Notes under the pieces: generated by a model
What the model was told of the DNA's origin: nothing
The model's database searches: none
What the model saw: the letters and a program-made list of their open reading frames with translations, nothing else
Program-made: the position numbers and the translations under genes
Assembly (NCBI GenBank): GCA_001717545.1
Contig: CP017039.1
Location: 2,881,495 to 2,945,494 of the forward strand
DNA length: 64,000 nt
DNA from: Anaerolineaceae bacterium oral taxon 439
GTDB taxonomy: Bacteria > Chloroflexota > Anaerolineae > Anaerolineales > Anaerolineaceae
Direction: 5' to 3'
Part shown: one piece after another, positions 26,804 to 34,663 of the stretch
Position numbering within the stretch: position 1 is the first letter of the stretch
Layout of the letters: the number at the start of each line of letters is the position of its first letter

Positions 26804-27934
26804 TTATAAAAATATTTCGCTATTCTTTACGGCTCCGCCGCCTTCACAAAAAGACCACTTTCCTTCGCAGCCTCGTCCATCTTTTTCGCCAATCATCACG
26901 GCAATATATCCCATCAGCAAAGCAATCGGACAAAACTGGGTAAGCGGAGACATAAAAGAAAAAGAAGCCGATGGGATACAAATCTTTTCTATCTGCGAGC
27001 CTAACCCATCAAGGTCCCCATCCGTAATCAGAATACTCGGCCGACCAAGTTCAGCAATATGAGTCATCGTTTCTTTTGTTCTGCTCATCGCCGCGTTTTC
27101 TGAACCGGCGATAATTATCGTTCCGATTTGATTGACATCACGCATAAAAACATTCAAGTGCAGCCAATCTTCTGAATTCGCGCACATCGCAAATTTACCA
27201 GTTGCTTCAAAAACTTTAGCATGACCATACCATGCCGTTCCATAATCCGATCCGGAACCGATAAAATCGAAAGCCGGATAGCCCTTCCATTTTGCAGCGA
27301 CCTGAAGACAATCCTGATCCATCTTCGGCAGCAGGCTGCGAAGTAAATTCGCCTGCGATCCAAAGTCGTTTCGATATACGTCTGCCATGTCCATCGTTAT
27401 TTTTCCCCGTACCTCAGAAAAGCGAACCGCTAATAACAACAACGCCATCAGAGATACCAGATACGTTCGAACCCCTGACGCGCTTTCGAACGTCGGAATC
27501 GAAATTTTCATAATATAGTCAGAATTCTTTCCTAACAACGACTGTTCGTTTGCAGTAACCCCTAAAACCTTTGCTCCGAATTTATGAGCGCGTTGGACGG
27601 CCTCGCCAATCCGCGCAATCTGGCCGGAATTGCTAACCGCAATGACTAAAGAATTATTTGGATAAAAACCCAAGTGAATCTCCGAATAAAACCGACTTAG
27701 ATCGATAGAAGGCACACACTCGGTGGGGATCCCCGCCACAGATTCAAACGCATATTTCGCAGCCATGCCGGCTGCCAATGAGTCGCCGCATCCGGTTAGA
27801 ATAATCTTTTGAATCCTGAAAATTTCCGGCGTCGGCAATACTTTCCTGGCTCTGGCCTCTAAATCAAGATATTGACTCTCCATCAGGTCAGGCAGGCTAA
27901 GAACCTGTCGTCTCATCGCATTATCACATTCCAT
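26804..27934 (-). CDS. SIS-domain sugar isomerase/deglycase-like protein
   Basis: 376 residues, two SIS domains like the isomerase half of GlmS, AgaS or FrlB. The first carries IILTGCGDSLAAGMAAKYAFE near residue 45 and VIAVSNSGQIARIGEAVQRA near 97; the second has FDFIGSGSDYGTAWYGHAKV near 215 and GTIIIAGSENAAMSRTKE. No glutaminase domain is present. It is the promoter-proximal gene of the island operon. Such proteins bind phosphorylated ketoses or amino sugars. An ATG at 27916 is an alternative start. The exact substrate is unknown. Confidence 0.85.
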   Translation of the reverse strand: MECDNAMRRQVLSLPDLMESQYLDLEARARKVLPTPEIFRIQKIILTGCGDSLAAGMAAKYAFESVAGIPTECVPSIDLSRFYSEIHLGFYPNNSLVIAVSNSGQIARIGEAVQRAHKFGAKVLGVTANEQSLLGKNSDYIMKISIPTFESASGVRTYLVSLMALLLLAVRFSEVRGKITMDMADVYRNDFGSQANLLRSLLPKMDQDCLQVAAKWKGYPAFDFIGSGSDYGTAWYGHAKVFEATGKFAMCANSEDWLHLNVFMRDVNQIGTIIIAGSENAAMSRTKETMTHIAELGRPSILITDGDLDGLGSQIEKICIPSASFSFMSPLTQFCPIALLMGYIAVMIGEKDGRGCEGKWSFCEGGGAVKNSEIFL

Positions 27935-27955
27935 ATCACATTCTCAATTCATCTT

Positions 27956-27984
27956 ATTATATGGTTATCAGTATAACAAGATAA
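27956..27984 (-). promoter_or_regulatory. Island operon promoter with internal GntR-type operator
   Basis: Minus strand: TATAAT (27956-27961) with a weak TTATCT -35 (27979-27984) at 17 bp. Between them lies the inverted repeat GTTAT-N4-ATAAC (27964-27977), of the kind bound by HutC/GntR repressors. Binding there would block the promoter. The site is 30-43 bp upstream of the SIS gene start and about 155 bp from the divergent regulator gene. Confidence 0.55.
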
Positions 27985-28065
27985 GTTAAAACGCTCAACA
28001 TGCCAAAAGTCATATTCACAGGAGTTACATTCATCCCAAAGCCCGATGAAAAAAGAATTACTAAT

Positions 28066-28093
28066 TTGACAAAAACTAAAAAAATCGTAAGAT
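28066..28093 (+). promoter_or_regulatory. Predicted promoter of the GntR regulator gene
   Basis: TTGACA (28066-28071) matches the -35 consensus exactly; TAAGAT (28088-28093) is a moderate -10 at 16-bp spacing, 37 bp upstream of the regulator start. It is divergent from the operon promoter. Confidence 0.5.
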
Positions 28094-28130
28094 TTTGGTA
28101 GCAGGGACCTATTAGAAGCGGATTTTCATC

Positions 28131-28898
28131 ATGCCATATATCAGACAGGACACCACATTAATCGATCGGGATTCGCCAATACCCGCCTACCAACAAATCG
28201 TAAGAAGCTTAACCAACCGCATCATCGACGGAGAATGGCAGCCGAACGATAAACTTCCGTCCGAAAACGATTTAGCAAGTGAATATGCCGTTAGTCGCAT
28301 CACGCTACGTCAAGCCCTGAGCATCCTTGAATCCGATAAAATCATCAGAAAAGAACAGGGAAGAGGCGTCTTCGTTCAAAGAAATCCGGACTATGTCGTT
28401 CATAAGCTATTCTTTCCGACCGTGAATAACAATGGTAAAGCACTGCGCGAATCGGAAGTTCATTCAAAAGCGATCGATATATCGCTGACAGATGATGCCG
28501 ACAATAAAATATTCAAAAAGCTAAAAATTCCAGCTGGCAGCGAACTTATTTTTTTACAGCGTCTTTTTACAAAGGGCGATAAAATAATCGGATTGAATCG
28601 CGCATGGTTCCCCGCCGAGAAAGTTCCGAACATGCAGAATTTACGTCTGATCAACAATAGCGTGTCTACGACGTTATTACAACGCTATCAAATCGAAGCA
28701 GTCAGAATTGAAAATTCGATCGAAGCGATAAAAATGGATGCGGTATTAGCGGCGACCGTTGAAGTTCCTTACGACTCTGCTGGATTAAAAATCAATTCAA
28801 TTCATTTCGATAAAGAAAATTCTCCATTTGAATTCGCGTCAACGGTTTGGGTAGGGGAGCTGACAAAATTTCAATTAACAATGACGAAAGACAGCTGA
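28131..28898 (+). CDS. GntR/HutC-family regulator with UTRA domain
   Basis: 255 residues. The winged helix is at residues 15-85: IPAYQQIVRSLTNRI, DKLPSENDLASEYAVSRITL, then GRGVFVQR. Residues 95-250 are a UTRA ligand domain (LQRLFTKGDKIIGLNRAW and IEAIKMDAVLAATVEVP match family blocks), which in relatives binds phosphosugars or histidine-like metabolites. It is divergent from the eleven-gene catabolic operon and is the obvious local regulator, most likely a repressor relieved by a pathway intermediate. It is the only plus-strand gene of the island and converges on nadD with a 19-bp gap. Confidence 0.9.
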   Translation: MPYIRQDTTLIDRDSPIPAYQQIVRSLTNRIIDGEWQPNDKLPSENDLASEYAVSRITLRQALSILESDKIIRKEQGRGVFVQRNPDYVVHKLFFPTVNNNGKALRESEVHSKAIDISLTDDADNKIFKKLKIPAGSELIFLQRLFTKGDKIIGLNRAWFPAEKVPNMQNLRLINNSVSTTLLQRYQIEAVRIENSIEAIKMDAVLAATVEVPYDSAGLKINSIHFDKENSPFEFASTVWVGELTKFQLTMTKDS

Positions 28899-28912
28899 TC
28901 TCCACGTTGGCA

Positions 28913-29050
28913 CATCCTTACCGGTATAAACGCCATTCCTCTATCCGCGCCGCGACGCAGTCCCGGACGTAATACCGGTAATGCCGTCCGGCGCGAACGC
29001 GCGCACGGATCTCCGTCGACGATATTTCCAGCAGCGGCGCGTCGACAGGA
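28913..29050. repeat. 138-bp direct repeat, right copy (inside intact nadD)
   Basis: Partner of 14804-14941 at an offset of 14,109 bp, 136 of 138 positions identical by eye. Here the repeat is the genuine C-terminal coding end of nadD plus 5 bp past the stop. It marks the right boundary of the island. Confidence 0.93.
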
Positions 29051-29517
29051 AGGAGCTTTTCAGCCAGCGCCGGAAAACGGGCGAAAAGCGCATCTGTCTC
29101 CGACCGCTCCCCAGGCCGCGCCATGACCCCCAGCCCGTCGATCGCCGCAACGATCCGATCCGGCTCATACCACCCGAATAAATCGTTCAGCGAATCCTGC
29201 CCGATCAGGCAGAACAGCTCGTCGCCGGAATATTTCGCCCGCAGGATCTCCAACGTATCGGCGGTATAATGCGGCCCCGGGCGTTCGTTCTCGATCGTCG
29301 AGACCTCGAAACGCGGCTCACCGGAAATCGCCGCGCGGACCAGCTCCGTCCGCTGCTGAAACGGCGTCGTCGCCCGATCGGCTTTATGCGGCGGGAGCGG
29401 CGCAGCCATCCAGAGAACCGTATCCAGCGCCAGCTGATCCGCGGCCTCCGCCGCCAGGATCATATGCCCCAGATGCGGCGGGTCAAACGTCCCGCCGAAA
29501 ACCCCGACTCGCGCCAT
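28918..29517 (-). CDS. nadD: Nicotinate-nucleotide adenylyltransferase
   Basis: 199 residues, normal length. The nucleotidyltransferase motif GVFGGTFDPPHLGHMILAAE (HxGH) is at the N-terminus and ISSTEIRARV near the C-terminus; PLPPHKADRATTPFQQR is the family's substrate loop. It converts nicotinate mononucleotide and ATP to deamido-NAD. It follows obgE by 5 nt, a conserved bacterial neighbourhood. Its last 44 codons are duplicated at 14809-14941, so its 3' end is either element-supplied or the source of the duplication. Its sequence gives no sign of damage. Confidence 0.95.
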   Translation of the reverse strand: MARVGVFGGTFDPPHLGHMILAAEAADQLALDTVLWMAAPLPPHKADRATTPFQQRTELVRAAISGEPRFEVSTIENERPGPHYTADTLEILRAKYSGDELFCLIGQDSLNDLFGWYEPDRIVAAIDGLGVMARPGERSETDALFARFPALAEKLLPVDAPLLEISSTEIRARVRAGRHYRYYVRDCVAARIEEWRLYR

Positions 29518-29522
29518 CCGCC

Positions 29523-30788
29523 CTAATCAACCCATTCCAATTCAAACGCGTCGCCGATCATGACCGTATCGCCGTTCTCAACCCCCGCCCTGCGGAGCGC
29601 ATCCTCGATTCCCAGCGCCGCCAGCAGGTTCTGGAAACGACGGACCGATCCGCTATGTTCCCAGTAGGTCATCTTCGCCGCGCGTTCGATCGAAACCCCG
29701 CGGACGACCCAGTCGCCGTCCTGATCGCGCGAAATTTCAAACCTGCGCGGATCCTCCTTCGGAACGTACAGCGGCAGCGCCTCCGGCTCGATTTCTTCCG
29801 GAACCGACAGCGCCAGCTCATGCAGCCGCCAGAGAACGGCGCGGACGTTTTCGCCCGCCGCCGCCGAAATCGCGGCCGGCTCGTACCCGCGCGCCTCCAG
29901 CTCCGCTTTCAGCTCGTCCCATCGCTCGCGCACCTCCGGAAGATCCATCTTATTCACCGCAACCAGCATCGGCTTTTCCGCCAGCCTGTCGTCAAACAGC
30001 GCCATTTCCTGATTAATCTGGTCCAAATCCGCGATCGGGTCCTCCGCCGTCCCGTCGAGCAGGTGCAGCAGGACTTTCGTCCGCTGAATATGGCGCAAAA
30101 ACGAATCGCCTAATCCAACGCCTGAATGCGCCCCCTCGATCAGCCCGGGAATATCCGATAAAACGAGCGACGTATCTGAATCCAGCTCTGCGACGCCCAG
30201 ATTCGGTTCAATCGTCGTAAACGGATAATCGGCGATCTTCGGCTTCGCGTTCGTAACCGCCGCCAGGAACGACGATTTCCCGGCGTTCGGAACGCCGACA
30301 ATCCCGACGTCCGCGATCAGCTTAAGCTCCAGCTTCAAACGCCGCTCTTCGCAGGGCGCGCCGCGTTCCGCCGTGCGCGGGACCTGATGCGCCGCGGAAA
30401 CGAAATGCGTATTGCCGCGGCCGCCGCGGCCGCCTTTGGCGACGACGAGCTCCTGCCCGTCCTGAACCAGATCGCCAAGCAGCTCGTCCGTATCGGCGTC
30501 CCGCACGATCGTCCCAGCCGGGACCAGCAGGATCTTCGGCTGCGCCGTTCGACCGGTCATGTTATTCTTGCCGCCGTTTTCTCCGTCCGCGGCGAAAAAC
30601 CTCCGAACGTGCCGATACGGCGTCAGCGTGTTCAGCTTCCGGTCGGCTTTCAGCACGACGTCGCCCCCATGCCCGCCGTCGCCGCCGTCAGGCCCCCCGC
30701 GCGCGACGAATTTTTCGCGATGAAAATGCATCATCCCGTCGCCGCCCTTTCCCGAACGGACAAAAATCTCAGTCTCGTCTACAAACAT
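29523..30788 (-). CDS. obgE: Obg family GTPase
   Basis: 421 residues with all three Obg domains: the glycine-rich Obg fold (SGKGGDGMMHFHREKFVARG onward, residues 10-158), the G domain with GVPNAGKSSF at 165-174, the DIPGLIEGA G3 motif and VNKMD G4 motif, and a C-terminal OCT domain (RFEISRDQDGDWVVRG). Obg binds the large ribosomal subunit and links assembly to the stringent response. It lies between rsmD and nadD, the usual context. Confidence 0.96.
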   Translation of the reverse strand: MFVDETEIFVRSGKGGDGMMHFHREKFVARGGPDGGDGGHGGDVVLKADRKLNTLTPYRHVRRFFAADGENGGKNNMTGRTAQPKILLVPAGTIVRDADTDELLGDLVQDGQELVVAKGGRGGRGNTHFVSAAHQVPRTAERGAPCEERRLKLELKLIADVGIVGVPNAGKSSFLAAVTNAKPKIADYPFTTIEPNLGVAELDSDTSLVLSDIPGLIEGAHSGVGLGDSFLRHIQRTKVLLHLLDGTAEDPIADLDQINQEMALFDDRLAEKPMLVAVNKMDLPEVRERWDELKAELEARGYEPAAISAAAGENVRAVLWRLHELALSVPEEIEPEALPLYVPKEDPRRFEISRDQDGDWVVRGVSIERAAKMTYWEHSGSVRRFQNLLAALGIEDALRRAGVENGDTVMIGDAFELEWVD

Positions 30789-30797
30789 GATCCACCG

Positions 30798-31421
30798 TTA
30801 CCCTTCCGACGCGGACGGACCGGCGTCCGTTCCCTCGCCCTCCGCTTCCGACAGGACGCCCTTCCGGCAAAAAAACATCAGCAGCGTCGAACCGTATTTC
30901 CGCTCGTCAAACCGTTCAAAGCAGTTCAACGCCAGCTCTTCCCGCTCGACCGGGTGAATTTGAACGATAATCCAACCGTCGTCGCTCAGCCAGGCGTCGT
31001 TATCGTCAAGGATCCGCATCGCCCGCTGCCACATCTGCTGATACTGCGGCGGGGCGATATAAATATACTCGAACGAACGGTCCGGAATCGAGCGGAGATA
31101 GCTGAACGCGTCCCCCTGGATAACCTTCGCCTTTTCCTCCGCCCGCGTCAGCCGGACGTTCTCCTGAAGCGTCGCCTGAGCGGCGCGGTTCGCCTCGCAG
31201 AAGCGCACGACCGACGCGCCGCGGCTCGCGGCCTCCAGACCGATCGACCCCGTCCCGCCGAAGACATCGAAAAACGCCGTATCGACGATATCGCCGCCGA
31301 TGATATTAAAAACCGCCTCCTTGACGCGGTCGGTCACCGGGCGGGTGCTGTCCCCCGGGACCGGTTTCAAAATCATGCCTTTCGCGCCGCCGCTGATAAT
31401 CCTCGGATTGCTCATGCGCAC
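30798..31421 (-). CDS. rsmD: 16S rRNA (guanine-966-N2)-methyltransferase
   Basis: 207 residues. RIISGGAKGMIL at the N-terminus and VKEAVFNIIGG are RsmD signatures; the SAM site is FFDVFGGTGSIGLEAASRGA. Motif IV reads IAPPQYQQMW instead of the usual DPPY/DPPF, a variant that keeps the NPPY-like Pro-Pro; I recall it from Chloroflexota, and it need not mean loss of activity. It is followed by obgE after 9 nt. A low-complexity acidic tail ends the protein. Confidence 0.9.
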   Translation of the reverse strand: MRMSNPRIISGGAKGMILKPVPGDSTRPVTDRVKEAVFNIIGGDIVDTAFFDVFGGTGSIGLEAASRGASVVRFCEANRAAQATLQENVRLTRAEEKAKVIQGDAFSYLRSIPDRSFEYIYIAPPQYQQMWQRAMRILDDNDAWLSDDGWIIVQIHPVEREELALNCFERFDERKYGSTLLMFFCRKGVLSEAEGEGTDAGPSASEG

Positions 31422-31424
31422 CGT

Positions 31425-31886
31425 CTACTTAACGTCGTTATACGTCCAGAATCGATTCGCCAGAAAATTCCAGATCAGAACGATCACAATCGCGATCACC
31501 AGCGTCAGGTTATGCCCCACGGTTTCCGCGCGGATCGGGAACCCGGACGGAACGACCGCCGCGCTGAGCCGCAGGATCGGCGTCTCGATCGTCAGGAAAA
31601 GCAGGTAACGGATCCCCAGCCCAACCAGGCTGACCAGGACGAATTGAACGAGCTTCTGCGCCAGCGGCTTTTCCCGGGAATCCGGGTACGCCCAGAAATG
31701 GTTCCAGAGGAAATTCGATAAAACCGCAACGATAAAGGAAACCGTACTCGCCGCGCGTGAATTCATCGCCAGAAAGCGCATGCAGAGGTTCATGACGCCA
31801 AAGTCGACAACCGCGCCGATCACCCCCACCGTACAGAACTTCAGGAACCGGTTTCGCTCAACCGGATTTCTCACAAAATCAATCAT
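31425..31886 (-). CDS. GtrA family membrane protein
   Basis: 153 residues from ATG 31886; a 40-codon in-frame extension is rich in Arg and runs through a repeated leader sequence, so it is unlikely to be coding. Four membrane helices are visible. FCTVGVIGAVVDFGVMNL at the N-terminus and WNFLANRFWTY at the C-terminus are GtrA signatures. GtrA proteins are thought to help flip polyprenyl-linked sugars. It is followed 3 nt later by rsmD. Confidence 0.87.
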   Translation of the reverse strand: MIDFVRNPVERNRFLKFCTVGVIGAVVDFGVMNLCMRFLAMNSRAASTVSFIVAVLSNFLWNHFWAYPDSREKPLAQKLVQFVLVSLVGLGIRYLLFLTIETPILRLSAAVVPSGFPIRAETVGHNLTLVIAIVIVLIWNFLANRFWTYNDVK

Positions 31887-31892
31887 GCTCCA

Positions 31893-31938
31893 CTGCGACC
31901 TGTCTTTTCTTTTTATTCCGGTGTAAATTGTAACAGAC
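31893..31938. repeat. Imperfect direct repeat, copy A (gtrA leader)
   Basis: Starts with the 13-bp block CTGCGACCTGTCT and ends GTAACAGAC. It matches 33558-33600 with one 3-bp indel and about five substitutions. The copies flank the broken Schlafen-like gene, which suggests that the insert arrived with duplication of the gtrA upstream region. The rest of 31939-32099 holds only an AGGAGG ribosome site for the inserted gene. Confidence 0.8.
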
Positions 31939-32099
31939 CGAATCAACGTTGGCGGAAGATTCCCGATAATTTTCAAACGCATCCGGTCCGCGCGCCTGAA
32001 AAACAATCAGGGAATCTGACGCAAGTTGTTTGCCGACAAATCCAGGCTTTGATAAACTTAAAACACAAAAGAAATCGTTTAAAACAGGAAGGAGGCAAT

Positions 32100-33529
32100 T
32101 TGAGGTATTCAATCGAAGAGCTTCAACATAAAAAAGAAGAGCAGATTTTCGAAAGGAATGACGAATCACATCGTTGCATTCGCTAATGCAGATGGCGGTA
32201 CTTTAGGAATCGGAATTGAAGATGACGGAACAATAACCGGGATTGATAATTTCACAGAAAGGATTAATGAAATTTATCGCATCCCCTTTTTGTATACCAT
32301 CCATTCCGGTAACGACAGAAAAAGTTGGATGTATCGACAAGGACGGAAAGAAAAATCATATCTTGATACTCACCATCCCTGCGAGTCCGGATCTCCACAC
32401 AAACCATCAGGACGATGCCTACTACCGTATGGGAGATAAATCTCATAAACTATCTTTCTCAGAACGAATGCAGATGCTTTATGCAAAAGGAAGCAGGTAT
32501 TACGAAGATGAGCCGGCCACTGACGCGAGCATTATCGACATAGATATGGATTTCGTATCAGAACACACGAAAAGAATCGGATATACCAAGTCTCCCGAAG
32601 ATTACATACGCAACAACCACAATTTCATCATCACAAAATATGGACGCAAAGACGTAAGCAATGCAGCCATTCTCTTGTTCGGAAAAAACCCTCAGCTCTT
32701 TTTCCCAAGAGCGCGCGTTCGCTTTATCCGGTATCAAGGAAAAGAAGCCAAAGTCGGATCAGAGATGAACGTAATTAAAGATATTCATTTTAATGGCCGC
32801 ATATTAAACATGCTGCAGGATTCGATTAATTTTGTTCAGACTCAAATCAAGGAACATACATATCTTGGAGAGCAAGGATTATTCGTCACAGAGCAGGAAT
32901 ATCCCGATTTTTGTTGGAAGGAATTAATCATCAACGCAATTGCGCATCGAGATTACAGTATAAAAGGAACGGATATCCAAATCAAGATGTTCGATAACCA
33001 TTTTCTGGTTGAGAGCCCTGGAAGTCTGCCCGGGATGGTCCGATTGGATAATATTCGTGAGAAACATTTCTCACGAAATCCAAAGATCGCACAATTTCTT
33101 CATGAATGCGAATATGTCAGAGAATTTGGAGAAGGAATAGATCGGATTTATCTGGAAATGAACAGATCATGTTTACCCGAACCTGAATTCAGAGCCGACC
33201 GATTTACGGTATTCGCAACGCTTAGAAATAATGAATTCGCCAATCATCCGGCATCCGAACAAACGAAGCTTTTCAAAAGAGGCGAAATAAACGGCGAAAT
33301 AAACGGCGAAATAAATCAGGCGCCAGAGCTTGAGAAGCTGACCGAAAATGAAATAAAAATCTATAATACGCTCAAGCGCTCTCCTCGCTCGTCCAGATCA
33401 GAGCTCATTAGCATAACAAAAATAGCGCCAAGAACCTTAGACCGAACCATAAAAAAAATGATTGAAAAAGGAATTATAGCCCGTATCGGATCAAAAAAGA
33501 CCGGGTACTGGGACATCGTCATTAATTAA
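32100..33529 (+). pseudogene. Broken Schlafen/AlbA_2-type ATP-binding regulator
   Basis: Reading begins at about TTG 32100 after AGGAGG (RYSIEELQHKKEEQIF), must change frame near 32155 to reach VAFANADGGTLGIGIEDDG, and again at the CCCCTTTTT run (32283-32291), where skipping one T joins ERINEIYRIPF to CIPSIPVTTEKVGCIDKDGK. The rest, to 33529, is a single open frame with the HATPase-like block ELIINAIAHRDYSIKGTDI and REFGEGIDRIY, then a winged helix. In the intact family the AlbA_2 core is one continuous domain, so two lesions are present. It is AT-richer than its neighbours and opposite in strand. A sequencing error could explain the homopolymer lesion but hardly both. Confidence 0.82.
33281..33316 (+). 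repeat. Three tandem 12-bp repeats encoding Gly-Glu-Ile-Asn
   Basis: GGCGAAATAAAC occurs at 33281 and 33293, and with a final T at 33305, encoding GEIN three times in the hinge between the ATPase-like domain and the winged helix of the broken gene. Copy number can change without frameshift because the unit is 12 bp. Confidence 0.9.
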
Positions 33530-33557
33530 AGACGCCGATTCATCCAACTGTTTTCTT

Positions 33558-33600
33558 CTGCGACCTGTCTCATTTTATTCCGCTGTGAATTGTAACCGAC
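33558..33600. repeat. Imperfect direct repeat, copy B
   Basis: Partner of 31893-31938: CTGCGACCTGTCT, then TTTTATTCCG, then AATTGTAAC in the same order. It lies just past the end of the broken gene and 62 bp before the 3' end of the epimerase gene. The intervening 33601-33662 shows nothing else. Confidence 0.78.
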
Positions 33601-33662
33601 GGAAATTTCGGCTCCGCGTTCCTTTCGGGAAAGAAACCAGCGTCTTCAGGAGCGCACCGCAT

Positions 33663-34637
33663 TCACTCCCAACCTGATTGCGATCGCATCGCCGCTTCGA
33701 AATACGGAATCGTCCGCAGCAATCCCTCCCGCAGCGCGACCTTCGGCTCCCAGCCCAGAATCTCCCGCGCGCGGGTAATATCCGGACGGCGGTTCTGCGG
33801 ATCGCCGCTGACGCGAAGGTCAGGCTTCATGACGATCCCCGCCGGATTCCCGGTCAGCTCATTAATCACCTCCGCCAGCTCGATCATCGTATTCTCGACC
33901 GGATTCCCGACGTTGACCGGTTCATGCTCCTCCGACATTAACAGGCGGATAAAGCCCTCGACCGTATCCGACACGAAGCAGAAGCTGCGCGTCTGCAAAC
34001 CGTCGCCGTAAACCGTCAGCGGCTCTCTGCGGAGCGCCTGCTGAATAAAATTCGGAACGACGCGCCCGTCGTCCAGCCGCATCCGCGTCCCATACGTATT
34101 AAAAATACGGACGATCCGCGTATCTAACCCATGGTACCGATGATAAGCCATCGTCAACGCCTCGGAAAATCGTTTCGCCTCGTCGTAAACCGAGCGGATC
34201 CCGACCGGGTTGACGTTCCCGTTATAATCTTCGGGCTGCGGATGGACCATGGGTTTCCCGTAAATCTCCGACGTCGACGCCATGAAAAACCGCGCGTTAT
34301 TCGCCTTGGCGACGCCGAGCGCGTTATGCGTCCCGATCGACCCGACTTTCATCGTCTGAATCGGCAGGTTGGTATATCCGTATGGCGAGAGCGGATTCGG
34401 GCTGGCCGGCGACGCAAGGTGCATCACCGCGTCCAGCTTCCCCGGAACGAAGATATAATTTGAAACGTCGTGCCGGATGAACGAAAACCTTTCGTTCGAC
34501 GCCAGATGCGCGAGGTTCGCGGGGTTCCCGGTAATAAAATTATCCATTCCGACAACTTCGTGCCCCTCCTGAAGGAGCCGATCGCATAAATGGCTGCCTA
34601 AAAAACCCGCTGCGCCCGTCACTAAAATTCGCATCAA
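33663..34637 (-). CDS. NAD-dependent epimerase/dehydratase, UDP-glucuronate decarboxylase-like
   Basis: 324 residues, extended SDR. The cofactor loop is [20 protein letters not shown] at the N-terminus. The catalytic elements are [11 protein letters not shown] and [11 protein letters not shown] (Tyr-x3-Lys), with [21 protein letters not shown], a combination close to UXS enzymes that turn UDP-glucuronate into UDP-xylose. FVSDTVEGF and [17 protein letters not shown] complete the family pattern. It precedes gtrA on the same strand once the inserted broken gene is discounted. A UDP-glucose 4-epimerase-like role is less likely. Confidence 0.85.
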   Translation of the reverse strand: MMRILVTGAAGFLGSHLCDRLLQEGHEVVGMDNFITGNPANLAHLASNERFSFIRHDVSNYIFVPGKLDAVMHLASPASPNPLSPYGYTNLPIQTMKVGSIGTHNALGVAKANNARFFMASTSEIYGKPMVHPQPEDYNGNVNPVGIRSVYDEAKRFSEALTMAYHRYHGLDTRIVRIFNTYGTRMRLDDGRVVPNFIQQALRREPLTVYGDGLQTRSFCFVSDTVEGFIRLLMSEEHEPVNVGNPVENTMIELAEVINELTGNPAGIVMKPDLRVSGDPQNRRPDITRAREILGWEPKVALREGLLRTIPYFEAAMRSQSGWE

Positions 34638-34663
34638 TCTTCCTCCGCCGTTCCTTCCGAACG

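Larger units (their letters stand above)
14942..28912. mobile_element. Putative genomic island inserted at the nadD 3' end
   Basis: The segment between the two nadD 3'-end copies is visibly AT-richer than both flanks and contains only accessory functions: a GntR regulator and an eleven-gene catabolic operon. An intact nadD on one side and a truncated 3' end on the other is the layout produced when an element carrying a replacement 3' end integrates into a gene. No integrase, transposase, conjugation or phage gene was found inside, so the recombination route is not established. Homologous capture or duplication is the alternative. Confidence 0.55.

Noticed and set aside
30798..31421. APPQY in RsmD as a dead enzyme
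   Set aside because: The Pro-Pro and the SAM motif are intact, and the variant is to my knowledge lineage-typical rather than a lesion.
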